Shown: in pieces, positions 54,182 to 64,000 of the stretch
Numbering within the stretch: the first letter of the stretch is position 1
How the letters are laid out: each line of letters starts with the position of its first letter
NCBI GenBank assembly: GCA_943912265.1
Contig: CALTTS010000002.1
Span: 1 to 64,000, forward strand
Source of the DNA: an uncultured Xanthomonas sp.
Lineage (GTDB): Bacteria > Pseudomonadota > Gammaproteobacteria > Xanthomonadales > Xanthomonadaceae
DNA length: 64,000 nucleotides
Direction: 5' to 3'
Notes under the pieces: generated by a model
Databases searched by the model: none
Told to the model about the DNA's origin: nothing
Seen by the model: only the letters and a program-made list of their open reading frames with translations
Translations under genes and position numbers: made by a program

Positions 54182-55045
54182 TCAGCGGTCGCTCTTCAGG
54201 TACTGCAGGAACGGGTCGTTGCGATCGAGCACGATCACGCCCTTGCCGTCCGCGAAGGCGGCGCGATAGGCCTCCAGGCTGCGGTAGAAGGCGTAGAAGC
54301 CCGGATCGGCCGACGCCGCCCGGGCGTAGAGCTTGGCCGCCTCCGCATCGCCCTCGCCGCGCAGCTTCTGGCCGTCGCGCTCGGCCTCGGCCACCAGCAC
54401 GGTGCTCTCGCGGTCGGCCTCGGCGCGGATCGTGCGCGCCTGCTCCTCGCCTTCGGCGCGCAGCTTGCTGGCCACCTGCCGGCGCTGGGCGCGCATGCGC
54501 TCGTAGACGTCGGTGATCACCTGGCTGTCGGTCGGCAGGTCGATCTGCTTCAGCCGCAGGTCGACGATCTGCATGCCGAACTCGCGGCTGGCCTTGTTGA
54601 TCGCGCCGAGCTGGCTGGCGATCAGTTCGGCGCGGTCGCCGGACACCAGCTGCTGCAGCGTGCGCGAGTTGATCTCGTTGCGCAGCGAGTCGGTGATGAT
54701 CGGCGCCAGGCGCGAGCTGGCCACGCGCTCGTCGCCGCCGGTGCCGCGGTAGAAGGCGCGCACGTCGGAAATGAAGCCGATGGCGAAGAAATCGACGCTG
54801 ACGTCCTTCTGCTCGACGGTGAAGTAGCGCGCCGGCGCGGTCTCCAGCACCTGGAAGCGGCGGTCGAACACGCGCACGGTTTCCACCAGCGGCAGCTTGA
54901 AGTGCAGGCCGGGCTTGACGTCGCTGCGCACCACGCGGCCGAGGTTGAGCACCATCGCGACCTGATCCTCGCGCACCACGTAGGCCGAGCCGGTCAAGGC
55001 CACCGCCAGCACCACGCCCAGGCCGATCCAGAACGGGGCCTTCAT
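54182..55045 (-). CDS. hflC: HflC, FtsH-modulating SPFH protein
   Basis: 287 residues. A signal-anchor helix (FWIGLGVVLAVALTGSAYVV) is followed by the SPFH domain: REDQVAMVLNLGRVV, KPGLHFKLPLVETV, DFFAIGFISDVRAFY, and the coiled-coil RMRAQRRQVASKLRAEGEEQARTIRAEADRE. With HflK it forms a periplasm-facing cage around FtsH and limits its proteolysis. Its ATG overlaps the hflK stop by four bases. Confidence 0.95.
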   Translation of the reverse strand: MKAPFWIGLGVVLAVALTGSAYVVREDQVAMVLNLGRVVRSDVKPGLHFKLPLVETVRVFDRRFQVLETAPARYFTVEQKDVSVDFFAIGFISDVRAFYRGTGGDERVASSRLAPIITDSLRNEINSRTLQQLVSGDRAELIASQLGAINKASREFGMQIVDLRLKQIDLPTDSQVITDVYERMRAQRRQVASKLRAEGEEQARTIRAEADRESTVLVAEAERDGQKLRGEGDAEAAKLYARAASADPGFYAFYRSLEAYRAAFADGKGVIVLDRNDPFLQYLKSDR

Positions 55046-56169
55046 CGGTCTGTCTCCTCTCGGCCGGCCGGACGCGGAGTGCGCACCGGGTTGCGGTCTT
55101 CGCCGGTGATGTTCTGCAGCGCCGGCAACACCGCCGACGCCGCCGGCGTTGCGCCCGAAGCCGCCGCCGGTGCCGTCTTGGCAGCAGCGGCCGAACCGCC
55201 TTCGGCGGCCGGCATCGGCACGTAGATCAATTGCTTGCCGTCGCCGCCGACCACCTTGCGGTTCTCGGCCAGCACCTTCTGCACGGTCTCCAGCCACAGC
55301 CGCTTGCGGGTGACCTCCGGCGCGCCCTTGTACTGGGCCTGCAACAGGCTGAAGCGGTCGGCATCGCCCTCGGCGCGGGCGACGATCGCGTCCTTGTAGG
55401 CCTCCGCGTCGGCGCGGGTGCGCGCCGATTCGCCGCGCGCCTCCGGCACCACCTTGGCGGCGTAGGCCTGGGCTTCGTTGATCAGGCGCTCCTTGACCTG
55501 CTGGGCGCCGTTGACCTCGTCGAAGGCCGGCTTCACTTCCTCCGGCGGACGGGCGTCGGGCAGGGTCAGGCCAGTGACGGTCAAGCCGGTGCGGTAGGTC
55601 TTCAACGATGCCTGCAGACGATCCAGCGCCGAGGTAGCCAGCGGGCCGCGCTTGTTCAGCACGGCGTCCAGATCGGAACGGCCGACCTGCTCGCGCACCG
55701 CGCTCTGCGCCGCCTGCTCCAGCACCTGGTCGGCATCGCGCGAGCCGTACAGGTACTGGCGCGGGTCGGCGATGCGGTACTGCACGTTCAGCGAGACGCT
55801 GACGATGTTCTCGTCGCGGGTCAGCACCGGCACCACGTTGCTGAAGGTCTTGATCTGGGTGGCGTTGACCTTGGTCACGCTCTCGACCGGCCAGGGCAGC
55901 TTGAAGTTGGGACCGGGCTGCATGATCCGGTCGAACTGGCCGAAGCGCAGCACCACGCCGCGCTGCTGTTCGCCGATCAGCTGGAAGCAGCTGAACGCCA
56001 GCAGCAGCGCCACCGCCAGCGCCACCCAGCGGCCGATGCCGCCGTCGCCGCCGAGCCGGTCGAACAGCTGCCGGGCCTTGTCGCCGATGCCGTTGCCGCC
56101 GCGCGGCTGCCAGGGATTGCGGCCGCCGTCAGGGCCGTCGCCATTGCCGCCGGGTTTTTTCCAGGCCAT
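55042..56169 (-). CDS. hflK: HflK, FtsH-modulating SPFH protein
   Basis: 375 residues. The Gly/Asn/Pro-rich N-terminus (PGGNGDGPDGGRNPWQPRGG) is characteristic, followed by one membrane helix (WVALAVALLLAFSCFQL). The SPFH domain has EQQRGVVLRFGQFDRIMQPGPNFKLPWP, FSNVVPVLTRDENIVSVSLNVQYRI and a charged coiled coil. The C-terminal extension is Ala-rich. The start at 56169 has GGAG upstream. It is the larger partner of HflC. Confidence 0.95.
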   Translation of the reverse strand: MAWKKPGGNGDGPDGGRNPWQPRGGNGIGDKARQLFDRLGGDGGIGRWVALAVALLLAFSCFQLIGEQQRGVVLRFGQFDRIMQPGPNFKLPWPVESVTKVNATQIKTFSNVVPVLTRDENIVSVSLNVQYRIADPRQYLYGSRDADQVLEQAAQSAVREQVGRSDLDAVLNKRGPLATSALDRLQASLKTYRTGLTVTGLTLPDARPPEEVKPAFDEVNGAQQVKERLINEAQAYAAKVVPEARGESARTRADAEAYKDAIVARAEGDADRFSLLQAQYKGAPEVTRKRLWLETVQKVLAENRKVVGGDGKQLIYVPMPAAEGGSAAAAKTAPAAASGATPAASAVLPALQNITGEDRNPVRTPRPAGREETDR

Positions 56170-56289
56170 GCACGCTCCGTGTATGCGGGGTGGTTGCCCT
56201 GCGGGCCGCACCGTCGCCAGTGAAAACGAGTGTCGCGATTCTACTAGATGGGACCGGATGGCCGTTTCGGAAGGGGCATGGACCGCGGC

Positions 56290-57615
56290 TCAATCGCGCC
56301 GTTCCCACGGCTCGGGCGCGGGCGCCGACGGCAGCAGCGCGCGCAGCGGCCCGCCCTCGGGCTGCGCGGCCAGCCGCTCGGCATCGGCGCGCGGCAGGTC
56401 CACCAGTACCCGCCAGCCGTGCTCGTCGCCGACCTCACCGCGCACCGCCTGCAGCGCGTGCAGGCGCGCGCGCAGCTTGCCCTGCTGCGCGCTCAGGCGC
56501 AGTTCGCCGCCGATCCGGGTCAGGCCGAGCCGCTGCGCCAGCGCTTCGTGCAGCAGGTCCAGGCCGCGCCCGTCGCGGGCCGACAGCCAGACCCGCTCGC
56601 GCGCTTCGCCGGGCGTGTCGTGGCGCGGCTGCGCGCCGTCGATGCGGTCGATCTTGTTGAACACCAGCAGCTGCGGCAGCTCCCCGGCCCCGACCTCGGC
56701 CAGCACCGCGTCGACCTGGGCGATGCGCTCCTCGCGCAGCGGATCGGCCGCGTCGACCACGTGCAGCAGCAGGTCGGCCTCGCGCGCCTCGCTGAGGGTG
56801 GAGCGGAACGCGGCCACCAGTTCGTGCGGCAGGTCGCGGACGAAGCCGACGGTGTCGGCCAGCACGATGCTGCCGCCGGGCAGCGCCACCCGGCGCACGG
56901 TCGGGTCGAGGGTGGCGAACAGCTGGTCGGCGGCGTAGGCCTCCGCGCCGCTGAGCGCGTTGAACAGGGTGGACTTGCCGGCATTGGTGTAGCCCACCAG
57001 CGCCACCCGCGGCAGCTCGCTGCGCACCCGGGCGCGGCGCATCTGGGTGCGCTGCACCTCCACCTTGTCCAGCCGCTTCTGCAGCTGCTCCACGCGCTTC
57101 TGCAGCAGGCGGCGGTCGGTTTCCAGCTGGGTCTCGCCGGGGCCGCGCAGGCCGATGGAACCGCCGCGCTGGCGCTCCAGGTGGGTCCAGCCGCGCACCA
57201 GCCGGGTGGCCAGGTGGCGCAGCTGGGCCAGCTCGACCTGCAGCTTGCCCTCGTGGCTGCGCGCGCGCTGGGCGAAGATGTCCAGGATCAGCCCGGTGCG
57301 GTCGATCACGCGCCGCTCCAGCGCCCGTTCCAGGTTGCGCTCCTGCACCGGCGACAGCGCATGGTTGACCAGCACCAGGTCGGCGCCGGTGGCGTCGGCC
57401 GCGGCCTTCACTTCCTCCAGCTTGCCGCTGCCGATCAGGGTGGCCGGGTTGGGCCGGTCGATGCGGGCGGTCAGCGTGGCCGCGATGGTGGCGCCGGCCG
57501 AGCGCGCCAGGTCGGCGAACTCCTCCAGCACGTCCTCCTCGGCCGGCCCGCCCGCGAAGGGCTGGATCAGCAGCGCGTGCTCGCCCTTGCGCGAGCGGTC
57601 GAACAGATCCTGCAC
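56290..57615 (-). CDS. hflX: GTPase HflX
   Basis: 441 residues from a GTG start seven bases after the hfq stop. The N-terminal HflX domain ends with GSIGLRGPGETQLETDRRLL. A long helix leads to the G-domain with G1 VGYTNAGKST, G3 DTVGF, G4 FNKID and G5 LSARDG. HflX binds and splits stalled 70S ribosomes under stress such as heat or antibiotics. Standard position between hfq and hflK. Confidence 0.95.
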   Translation of the reverse strand: MQDLFDRSRKGEHALLIQPFAGGPAEEDVLEEFADLARSAGATIAATLTARIDRPNPATLIGSGKLEEVKAAADATGADLVLVNHALSPVQERNLERALERRVIDRTGLILDIFAQRARSHEGKLQVELAQLRHLATRLVRGWTHLERQRGGSIGLRGPGETQLETDRRLLQKRVEQLQKRLDKVEVQRTQMRRARVRSELPRVALVGYTNAGKSTLFNALSGAEAYAADQLFATLDPTVRRVALPGGSIVLADTVGFVRDLPHELVAAFRSTLSEAREADLLLHVVDAADPLREERIAQVDAVLAEVGAGELPQLLVFNKIDRIDGAQPRHDTPGEARERVWLSARDGRGLDLLHEALAQRLGLTRIGGELRLSAQQGKLRARLHALQAVRGEVGDEHGWRVLVDLPRADAERLAAQPEGGPLRALLPSAPAPEPWERRD

Positions 57616-57622
57616 TTACCGG

Positions 57623-57910
57623 TTACTCGTCGTGGTCATCGCCGATGCCGTCATCGGCCGGGGCGCCGGGGCCGGGCGCGACCTGCCCGCCGGCCGGGCC
57701 GACGCGCACGTTGCGGGTGGGCACCACGGTGGAAATGGCGTGCTTGTAGACCATCTGGCTGACGGTGTTGCGCAGCAGGACGACGAACTGGTCGAACGAT
57801 TCGATGGTGCCCTGCAGCTTGATGCCGTTGACCAGGAAGATGGACACCGGCACGCGCTCGCGGCGCAGCGCGTTGAGGAAAGGATCCTGCAAGGATTGCC
57901 CCTTGGACAT
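57623..57910 (-). CDS. hfq: RNA chaperone Hfq
   Basis: 95 residues. Sm1 reads SLQDPFLNALRRERVPVSIFLVNGIKLQG, including the proximal-face Gln8 and the rim residues RRER. Sm2 has VYKHAISTVVP. The C-terminal tail is short and Gly/Asp-rich. The hexamer pairs small RNAs with messenger RNAs. GGAG lies nine bases before the ATG. Between miaA and hflX, as usual. Confidence 0.97.
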   Translation of the reverse strand: MSKGQSLQDPFLNALRRERVPVSIFLVNGIKLQGTIESFDQFVVLLRNTVSQMVYKHAISTVVPTRNVRVGPAGGQVAPGPGAPADDGIGDDHDE

Positions 57911-57986
57911 CGGTTTGGCTCCGTTATTGTTGTTATGTGGTGGCGCCGGCCCGGAATTCCAGCCTTCCCGGTCCGGGCGGTCGATG

Positions 57987-58970
57987 TTACACGGGCCGGC
58001 CGGCGCCGGCGCTGCCGGCGAACAGCCGCACCGCCTCGTCCAGCCGTGCCCGGTCGCGGTCCGGGTCGAACCAGCGCGCATCCAGCTCGCCGCGCAGCCA
58101 GGTCAGCTGGCGCTTGGCGAGCTGGCGGGTGGCGAAGATCGCCCGGTCGCGGAATTCTGCGGCGCCGTAGCGGCCGTCCAGGTGCTCCCAGGCCTGCCGG
58201 TAGCCGACCGCGCGGATCGCCGGCAGGTCGAGCGCGGCCGGATGCGCGGCCAGCTCCGGCAACGCCCGCAGGCACCGCACTTCGTCGAGGAAGCCGGCGG
58301 CCAGCATCGCGTCGAAGCGGGCCTCGATCCGCGCATGCAGCATCGCGCGTTCGGCCGGCGCCAGCACCAGCCTGAGCACCCGCAGCGGCAGGCGCGGCGG
58401 CGGCGGCAAGGCCTGCCAGCGGCTGATCGGCGTGCCGCTGAGCCGCCACACCTCCAGCGCGCGCTGGATGCGTTGCGGGTCGCCCGGACGGATGCGCGCC
58501 GCCGCGACCGGATCGACCCCGGCCAGCACGGCATGCAGCGCCGGCCAGCCCTTGCGCCCGGCCTCGGCGGCGATCTCCGCGCGCACGGCCGGGTCGGCCT
58601 CGGGCATCGGCGAGAGGCCTTCGAGCAGCGCCCGGAAGTACAGGCCGGTGCCGCCGGCGAGGATCGGGATGCGCCCGCGCGCGACGATGCCGTCGATGGC
58701 CGCGCGCGCATCGCGGGCGAATTCGGCGGCCGAATACGGCTGCCACGGTTCGCGCAGGTCGAGCAGGTGGTGCGCCACGCGCGCGCGTTCGCCGGCATCG
58801 GGCTTGGCCGCGCCGATGTCCAGGCCACGGTACACCAGCGCCGAATCGACGCTGACGATTTCCCCGCCCAGGCGCTCGGCCAGCGCGATGGCGAACGCGG
58901 TCTTGCCCGAGGCCGTCGGCCCCATCAGCGCGATCGCGCGCGGACGGCGGTCGCCGCCGGCTTCAGTCAT
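57987..58970 (-). CDS. miaA: tRNA dimethylallyltransferase MiaA
   Basis: 327 residues. P-loop GPTASGKT, then DSALVYRGLDIGAAKP, AGGTGLYFRALLEGL, and QRIQRALEVWRLSG. It transfers a dimethylallyl group to A37 of tRNAs reading U-initial codons. Its ATG lies inside the last codons of folP (eight-base overlap). First of the miaA-hfq-hflX set. Confidence 0.96.
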   Translation of the reverse strand: MTEAGGDRRPRAIALMGPTASGKTAFAIALAERLGGEIVSVDSALVYRGLDIGAAKPDAGERARVAHHLLDLREPWQPYSAAEFARDARAAIDGIVARGRIPILAGGTGLYFRALLEGLSPMPEADPAVRAEIAAEAGRKGWPALHAVLAGVDPVAAARIRPGDPQRIQRALEVWRLSGTPISRWQALPPPPRLPLRVLRLVLAPAERAMLHARIEARFDAMLAAGFLDEVRCLRALPELAAHPAALDLPAIRAVGYRQAWEHLDGRYGAAEFRDRAIFATRQLAKRQLTWLRGELDARWFDPDRDRARLDEAVRLFAGSAGAGRPV

Positions 58971-59865
58971 CGTCGGGCCAGCGGATGCCGGCGGCGGACG
59001 GCGCATCGCGGCGCGGCGCCGGCACCGCGGCCACGGCGTTCCACACCTTCAGCGCATCGACGGTGGCGGCGACGTCGTGCACGCGCAGGATGCGCGCGCC
59101 GCGCTGGGCCGCGATCAGGTGCGCGGCCACCGAGCCGGCCACGCGCTCGCGCGGCACCGCGCGGCCGGTGATCTCGCCGATGCTGCGCTTGCGCGACAAT
59201 CCGGCCAGCACCGGCAGGCCGAGATCGGCAAGGCGCTCCAGCCCTGCCAGCAGATCGACATTGTGCGCGGTGCTCTTGCCGAAGCCGAAGCCCGGATCGA
59301 GCACGATGTTGCGCCGCGCGATGCCGGCCATCTCGGCGACGAACACGCGCTCGGCGAGGAAGCGATGCACCTCGCCCACCACGTCCTCGTAATGCGGCGC
59401 ATCCTGCATCGAGCGCGGCTCGCCCTGCATGTGCATCAGCACCACCGGCACGCCGAGCGCGGCCGCGGCATCGAGCGCGCCCTCGGCCCGCAACGCGCGG
59501 ATGTCGTTGATCATGCCGGCACCGGCCTGGACCGCCGCCCGCATCACCTCGGGTTTGCAGGTGTCCACGCTGACCGGCAGCGCGGTTTCCCGCACCAGCC
59601 GTTCGATCAGCGGCACCACCCGGCGCAGTTCCTCCGCCAGCGGCACCTCGTCCGCCCCCGGGCGAGTGGATTCGCCGCCCACGTCGAGGATGTCGGCGCC
59701 CTGCTCGGCCAGCATCAGCGCATGCGCCAGTGCCGCGTCGAGGCCGGCGTGCTCGCCACCGTCGGAAAACGAATCCGGGGTGACATTGACGATGCCCATC
59801 ACCTGCGGCCGGTCGAGCCGCAGCGTGCGGCCGGCGCAATCCAGCGCGGGGACGGTGTCGAACAT
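58963..59865 (-). CDS. folP: Dihydropteroate synthase
   Basis: 300 residues. Substrate-binding loops IVNVTPDSFSDGG, GGESTRPGADEV, NDIRAL, DPGFGFGKS and GLSRKRSIGEIT are all present. It joins pterin pyrophosphate and p-aminobenzoate, the sulfonamide target. Its ATG shares a base with the stop of the preceding small gene, and its end overlaps miaA, so it links the ftsH-proximal genes to the miaA cluster. Confidence 0.96.
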   Translation of the reverse strand: MFDTVPALDCAGRTLRLDRPQVMGIVNVTPDSFSDGGEHAGLDAALAHALMLAEQGADILDVGGESTRPGADEVPLAEELRRVVPLIERLVRETALPVSVDTCKPEVMRAAVQAGAGMINDIRALRAEGALDAAAALGVPVVLMHMQGEPRSMQDAPHYEDVVGEVHRFLAERVFVAEMAGIARRNIVLDPGFGFGKSTAHNVDLLAGLERLADLGLPVLAGLSRKRSIGEITGRAVPRERVAGSVAAHLIAAQRGARILRVHDVAATVDALKVWNAVAAVPAPRRDAPSAAGIRWPDDD

Positions 59866-60083
59866 CAGGCGCCGCCCCGGCGGCGGTCGCGCAGGCGCCA
59901 GATCAGCGCGCGGGCGATGATCATCGCGATGCCCACGCCGATGCCGACACCAATGCCGAGCGCGTAGTTGCCGGTGCTCAGGCCCAGGGTGACGCCGACG
60001 ACGGTGGCCACGACCATCTCGACGAGGGAGGAGTTCCCGCGTTCGCGCGGGGCCGGTTCGGTATCGGGGGATTTGCGGGTCAT
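59865..60083 (-). CDS. Small membrane protein between ftsH and folP
   Basis: 72 residues. A hydrophilic start (MTRKSPDTEPAPRERGNSS) precedes two membrane helices with many glycines (LVEMVVATVVGVTLGLSTG and YALGIGVGIGVGIAMIIARALIW), and the end is basic (RLRDRRRGGA). The stop overlaps the folP start by one base, a coupling arrangement that supports real translation. No family is recognised. Confidence 0.7.
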   Translation of the reverse strand: MTRKSPDTEPAPRERGNSSLVEMVVATVVGVTLGLSTGNYALGIGVGIGVGIAMIIARALIWRLRDRRRGGA

Positions 60084-60110
60084 GGCGGTCGGAATCGGAG
60101 AGCCGGAGAT

Positions 60111-60141
60111 GCGAAAGGCCAGAGCATGCCCTGGCCTTCGC
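60111..60141 (-). other. Hairpin downstream of ftsH
   Basis: GCGAAAGGCCAG and CTGGCCTTCGC pair over eleven positions with one bulge, between ftsH and the small membrane protein gene. No T-tract follows on the minus strand, so it is more likely an attenuating or RNA-stabilising hairpin than a full terminator. Confidence 0.4.
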
Positions 60142-60160
60142 GGGTTCGCGTCGGGATGGA

Positions 60161-62104
<1,944 letters not shown>

Positions 62105-62153
62105 CCTGATGACTCCGGGGTTCCTGTGACGTGTGTATCGGTACTGGGCCAGC

Positions 62154-62786
62154 TTACTTGATCTGCGCGCGCTTGCCCTGCCCGAGGGCATAGACCTCCG
62201 GCGACCGCTTGCGCGAGGCATCCGGCTTGCGGATCGCCACCTTCTCGTAGCGGCGCCGCAATTCGCGCACGTAATCGTCGAACCCGACGCCCTGGAACAG
62301 CTTGATCAGGAACGCACCGCCGGGCTTGAGGTGGGCATCGGCGAAATCCATCGCCAGCTCGGACAGGTGCATCGCCCGCGGCTGGTCCACCGCATCCACT
62401 CCGCTTTTGTTGGGGGCCATGTCGGACAAAACAAGGTCCACAGGCTGGCTGCCGAGCATTTCCTCGAAGCGGGCCAGTACCGCATCCTCGCGGAAGTCCC
62501 CGTGCAGGAACTCCACCCCGGCCAGCGGCGGCATGTCGAGGATGTCCAGGGCGAACACCCGGCCGGACTCGCCCAGTGCTTGCCGCACATACTGCGACCA
62601 GCCGCCCGGGGCGGCGCCGAGGTCCACCACCACCATGCCGGGCCTGAGCAGGCGGTCGCGGTCGAGCAGCTCCTCCAGCTTGTACACCGCGCGCGAACGC
62701 ATCCCCTCGGCCTGCGCCTTCTTGACGTAGGGATCGGAGAAATGTTCCTTGAGCCAGCGCTGGCTGCTCTTGCTGCGGGTCGCCAT
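62154..62786 (-). CDS. rlmE: 23S rRNA (uridine-2'-O)-methyltransferase RlmE
   Basis: 210 residues. SAM motif VVVDLGAAPGGWSQY and the catalytic tetrad region: K in AVYKLEELL, D in LSDMAPN, K in LIKLFQG and E in RSPEVYALG. It methylates U2552 in the peptidyl-transferase A loop. It lies 49 bases upstream of ftsH on the same strand, the standard rlmE-ftsH pair, and is divergent from yhbY. Confidence 0.96.
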   Translation of the reverse strand: MATRSKSSQRWLKEHFSDPYVKKAQAEGMRSRAVYKLEELLDRDRLLRPGMVVVDLGAAPGGWSQYVRQALGESGRVFALDILDMPPLAGVEFLHGDFREDAVLARFEEMLGSQPVDLVLSDMAPNKSGVDAVDQPRAMHLSELAMDFADAHLKPGGAFLIKLFQGVGFDDYVRELRRRYEKVAIRKPDASRKRSPEVYALGQGKRAQIK

Positions 62787-62889
62787 CGGGGAATGCGGGT
62801 CGGGGAGCAGGCCGCCGGGAATGGACATCCGGGCAGGCGCTTGCGGGTCGTCATGATACCCTGAAGCCCCTGAATCGCCTTTCCGCCGC

Positions 62890-63207
62890 ATGTCATCACG
62901 TCCCAGCCCCATCCTCACTTCCGCCCAGAACCGTTTCCTGAGAGGGCAGGCGCATGGCCGCAAGGCCCTGCTGCAGGTCGGCGGCAAGGGGGTGACGCCG
63001 GCGCTGGTGGCCGAGCTGGACATCGCCCTGGAACACCACGAGCTGGTCAAGGTGAAGGTCGCCGCCGAGGACCACGACGCCCGCGACGCGCTGATCGCGG
63101 CACTGGCCGAAGGCACCGGCGCCGCGCTGGTGCAGCGGATCGGCCATACCGCGGTGCTGTACCGGCCGAGCACGGAGCACCGCCAGATCGTGCTGCCGCG
63201 GCCGTGA
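62890..63207 (+). CDS. yhbY: YhbY-type CRM domain RNA-binding protein
   Basis: 105 residues. The single CRM domain reads LTSAQNRFLRGQAHGRKALLQVGGKGVTPALVAELDIAL, then HELVKVKVAA, and IGHTAVLYRPS at the end, with the family G-x-x-G loop (QVGGKG). YhbY associates with pre-50S ribosomal particles. Divergent from rlmE, as commonly found. Alternative annotations call it ribosome assembly RNA-binding protein. Confidence 0.92.
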   Translation: MSSRPSPILTSAQNRFLRGQAHGRKALLQVGGKGVTPALVAELDIALEHHELVKVKVAAEDHDARDALIAALAEGTGAALVQRIGHTAVLYRPSTEHRQIVLPRP

Positions 63208-63244
63208 CCGGCCGCGCGGCACCCGTCCCGGAGCCGCCACCGCC

Positions 63245-63616
63245 ATGCAGCTGAGCCAGGAACTGCCTGATTACACCTACGCCCTGCGCGGCGCCGACGG
63301 CGCCAGCGCGCGCGTCAACGAACGGGTCATCGCCCGCAGCCTGATCGTCGCGCCCGAGGCCCTGATCGAGGACTGGCCGGTGACCTCGGCGGCCATGCTC
63401 GAACCGGCGCACTGGCAGCCTGTGCTCGAACTGAACCCCGAACTGGTGCTGCTCGGCACCGGCGACCGGCAGGTGTTCCCGCCCGCCGCGGCGCTGGCCG
63501 CCTGCCTGGGCCGCGGCATCGGCGTGGAAGTGATGAGCAACGACGCGGCCGCCCGCACCTATGCCGTGCTGGCCGGGGAGGGACGCCGGGTGGCGGTGGC
63601 CCTGATCCTCGGCTGA
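63245..63616 (+). CDS. Mth938-like domain protein
   Basis: 123 residues. LPDYTYALRGADGASARVNERVIARSLIVAP, then ELVLLGTGDRQVFPPAAALAACLGRGIGVEVMSNDAAARTYAVLAGEGRRVAVALI matches the Mth938 (DUF498) fold, found also in a mitochondrial complex I assembly factor. It has no catalytic motif. It lies 37 bases after yhbY on the same strand and may be co-transcribed. Confidence 0.83.
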   Translation: MQLSQELPDYTYALRGADGASARVNERVIARSLIVAPEALIEDWPVTSAAMLEPAHWQPVLELNPELVLLGTGDRQVFPPAAALAACLGRGIGVEVMSNDAAARTYAVLAGEGRRVAVALILG

Positions 63617-63804
63617 CCTCGGCCTGCGGCCACGTCCGCGGCCTAGACCCCCGCCCGATTCCACGCCGGCTTGAGGGCCGCAATCAAGCTGTCTTCCAGT
63701 CCTGCAGCCAGATTGACGTGGAAACCTCCGTAGTACAGCAGGCCATTGTCCGGCAGTGCCAGTATCTCGACCGACTTGCCGGCCGTCAGCAAACCGAGAA
63801 TCAA

Positions 63805-63850
63805 GTCGTTGCCCTTGAGATTGGTAGGTCGTTGCCCTTGAGATTGGTAG
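63805..63850 (+). repeat. Exact 23-bp tandem duplication
   Basis: GTCGTTGCCCTTGAGATTGG plus TAG occurs twice back to back with no mismatch. It shifts the frame of the GIY-YIG gene. Confidence 0.95.
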
Positions 63851-63900
63851 ATTGCGTCGCCACCGGATTCTCGTAATCCGTACATGCATCGCTCGGTTTA

Positions 63901-63922
63901 CCGATGTAAAACCGATGTAAAG
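63901..63922 (+). repeat. 11-bp tandem duplication
   Basis: CCGATGTAAAA is followed directly by CCGATGTAAAG. It interrupts the GIY-YIG gene just after the YIG motif. Confidence 0.9.
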
Positions 63923-64000
63923 CACCGCATCCCCGGATGCGAAGGCATACAGCACCTTGGACGCCGACGCATGCACATCGAGCAGGCATCTGGCACGCCG

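Larger units (their letters stand above)
63643..64000 (-). pseudogene. GIY-YIG nuclease-like gene, broken by two tandem duplications, 5' end outside window
   Basis: On the minus strand, ASASKVLYAFASGDAVLYIG carries the GIY-YIG core (VLYAF and YIG). After a frame change the sequence continues KPSDACTDYENPVATQSTNLKGNDL, then after another continues ILGLLTAGKSVEILALPDNGLLYYGGFHVNLAAGLEDSLIAALKPAWN, including the family Glu and final Asn. The breaks coincide with an 11-bp duplication (63901-63922) and a 23-bp duplication (63805-63850). Removing one copy of each restores a continuous frame ending at the TAG at 63643. The open frame runs off the window's right edge. Confidence 0.75.

Noticed and set aside
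54182..55297. N-terminally extended hflC frame
   Set aside because: The extra residues overlap hflK and are its shadow; the ATG at 55045 overlaps the hflK stop in the usual four-base manner.
63805..63850. CRISPR-like repeat
   Set aside because: The two 23-bp copies abut with no spacer and there are only two, so this is a tandem duplication.

Overview
The window is very G+C-rich and densely coded, and most genes are of gammaproteobacterial type with Xanthomonadaceae/Lysobacteraceae flavour. The evidence for that placement is the oprP-like porin beside pstS-pstS-pstCAB-phoU, a DUF2007 'pathogenicity-like' protein after tesB, a bpt aminoacyl-tRNA protein transferase, minCDE, and the ftsH-folP-miaA-hfq-hflX-hflK-hflC-purA chain. 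This is inferred from gene content only. No rRNA, tRNA, CRISPR array, insertion sequence, prophage or replication origin was seen.

Layout. 1-9.0 kb: the broken 3' end of nth, a secreted nucleoside hydrolase, then a phosphate-starvation locus. That locus is a divergent phosphate-selective porin, two PstS proteins (one soluble, one lipoprotein), PstC, PstA, PstB and PhoU. 11-bp-phased Pho-box arrays lie before both pstS genes. 9.1-31.6 kb: single housekeeping genes and short operons. These are RNase T, a frameshifted beta-propeller/GGDEF protein, a DUF445 protein, an aldehyde dehydrogenase, a DksA-like zinc-finger protein, a zinc-ribbon metallopeptidase, a VOC protein, RlmKL, an ABC-F ATPase, an alpha/beta hydrolase, an amidase, TesB, a DUF2007 protein, an EF-hand protein, Bpt, an EEP-family phosphatase/nuclease, a cold-shock protein, and PurT with an alpha/beta hydrolase.

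31.7-36.4 kb: a tightly packed run behind a paired TTGATATC site. It holds an SPFH/band-7 protein, a 30-codon ORF, an Arc-like ribbon-helix-helix protein, a DUF4177 protein, a small membrane protein, a CPBP membrane protease, a PH-like membrane protein, a VanY-like peptidase and an uncharacterised protein. It looks like a membrane-quality or envelope-stress module and is the best candidate here for an undescribed system. 36.5-43.5 kb: an AlkA-type glycosylase, DUF423, a membrane-anchored SRPBCC protein, a NarL-type two-component pair, a GNAT protein and minCDE. 43.6-49.3 kb: an HEACH-motif protein, two degenerate 223-bp tandem repeats, and an OmpR/EnvZ-type two-component pair. That pair is divergent from a PAP2 phosphatase and an EptA lipid A phosphoethanolamine transferase, which together form a probable polymyxin-response locus.

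49.4-53.9 kb: DAHP synthase preceded by a 27-codon leader peptide with the run FFFWYY and an intrinsic terminator. This is a transcription attenuator for aromatic amino acid synthesis. A small conserved protein, a Bcr/CflA-type efflux pump and PurA follow. 54.0-63.6 kb, almost all on the minus strand: rlmE, ftsH, a small membrane protein, folP, miaA, hfq, hflX, hflK, hflC and DUF2065. Divergent yhbY and an Mth938-domain gene follow. The last 360 bases are a GIY-YIG nuclease-like gene broken by two short tandem duplications. The first gene of the window (nth) is likewise broken by what looks like a 166-bp tandem duplication. Both could be real or could be assembly errors near contig ends.
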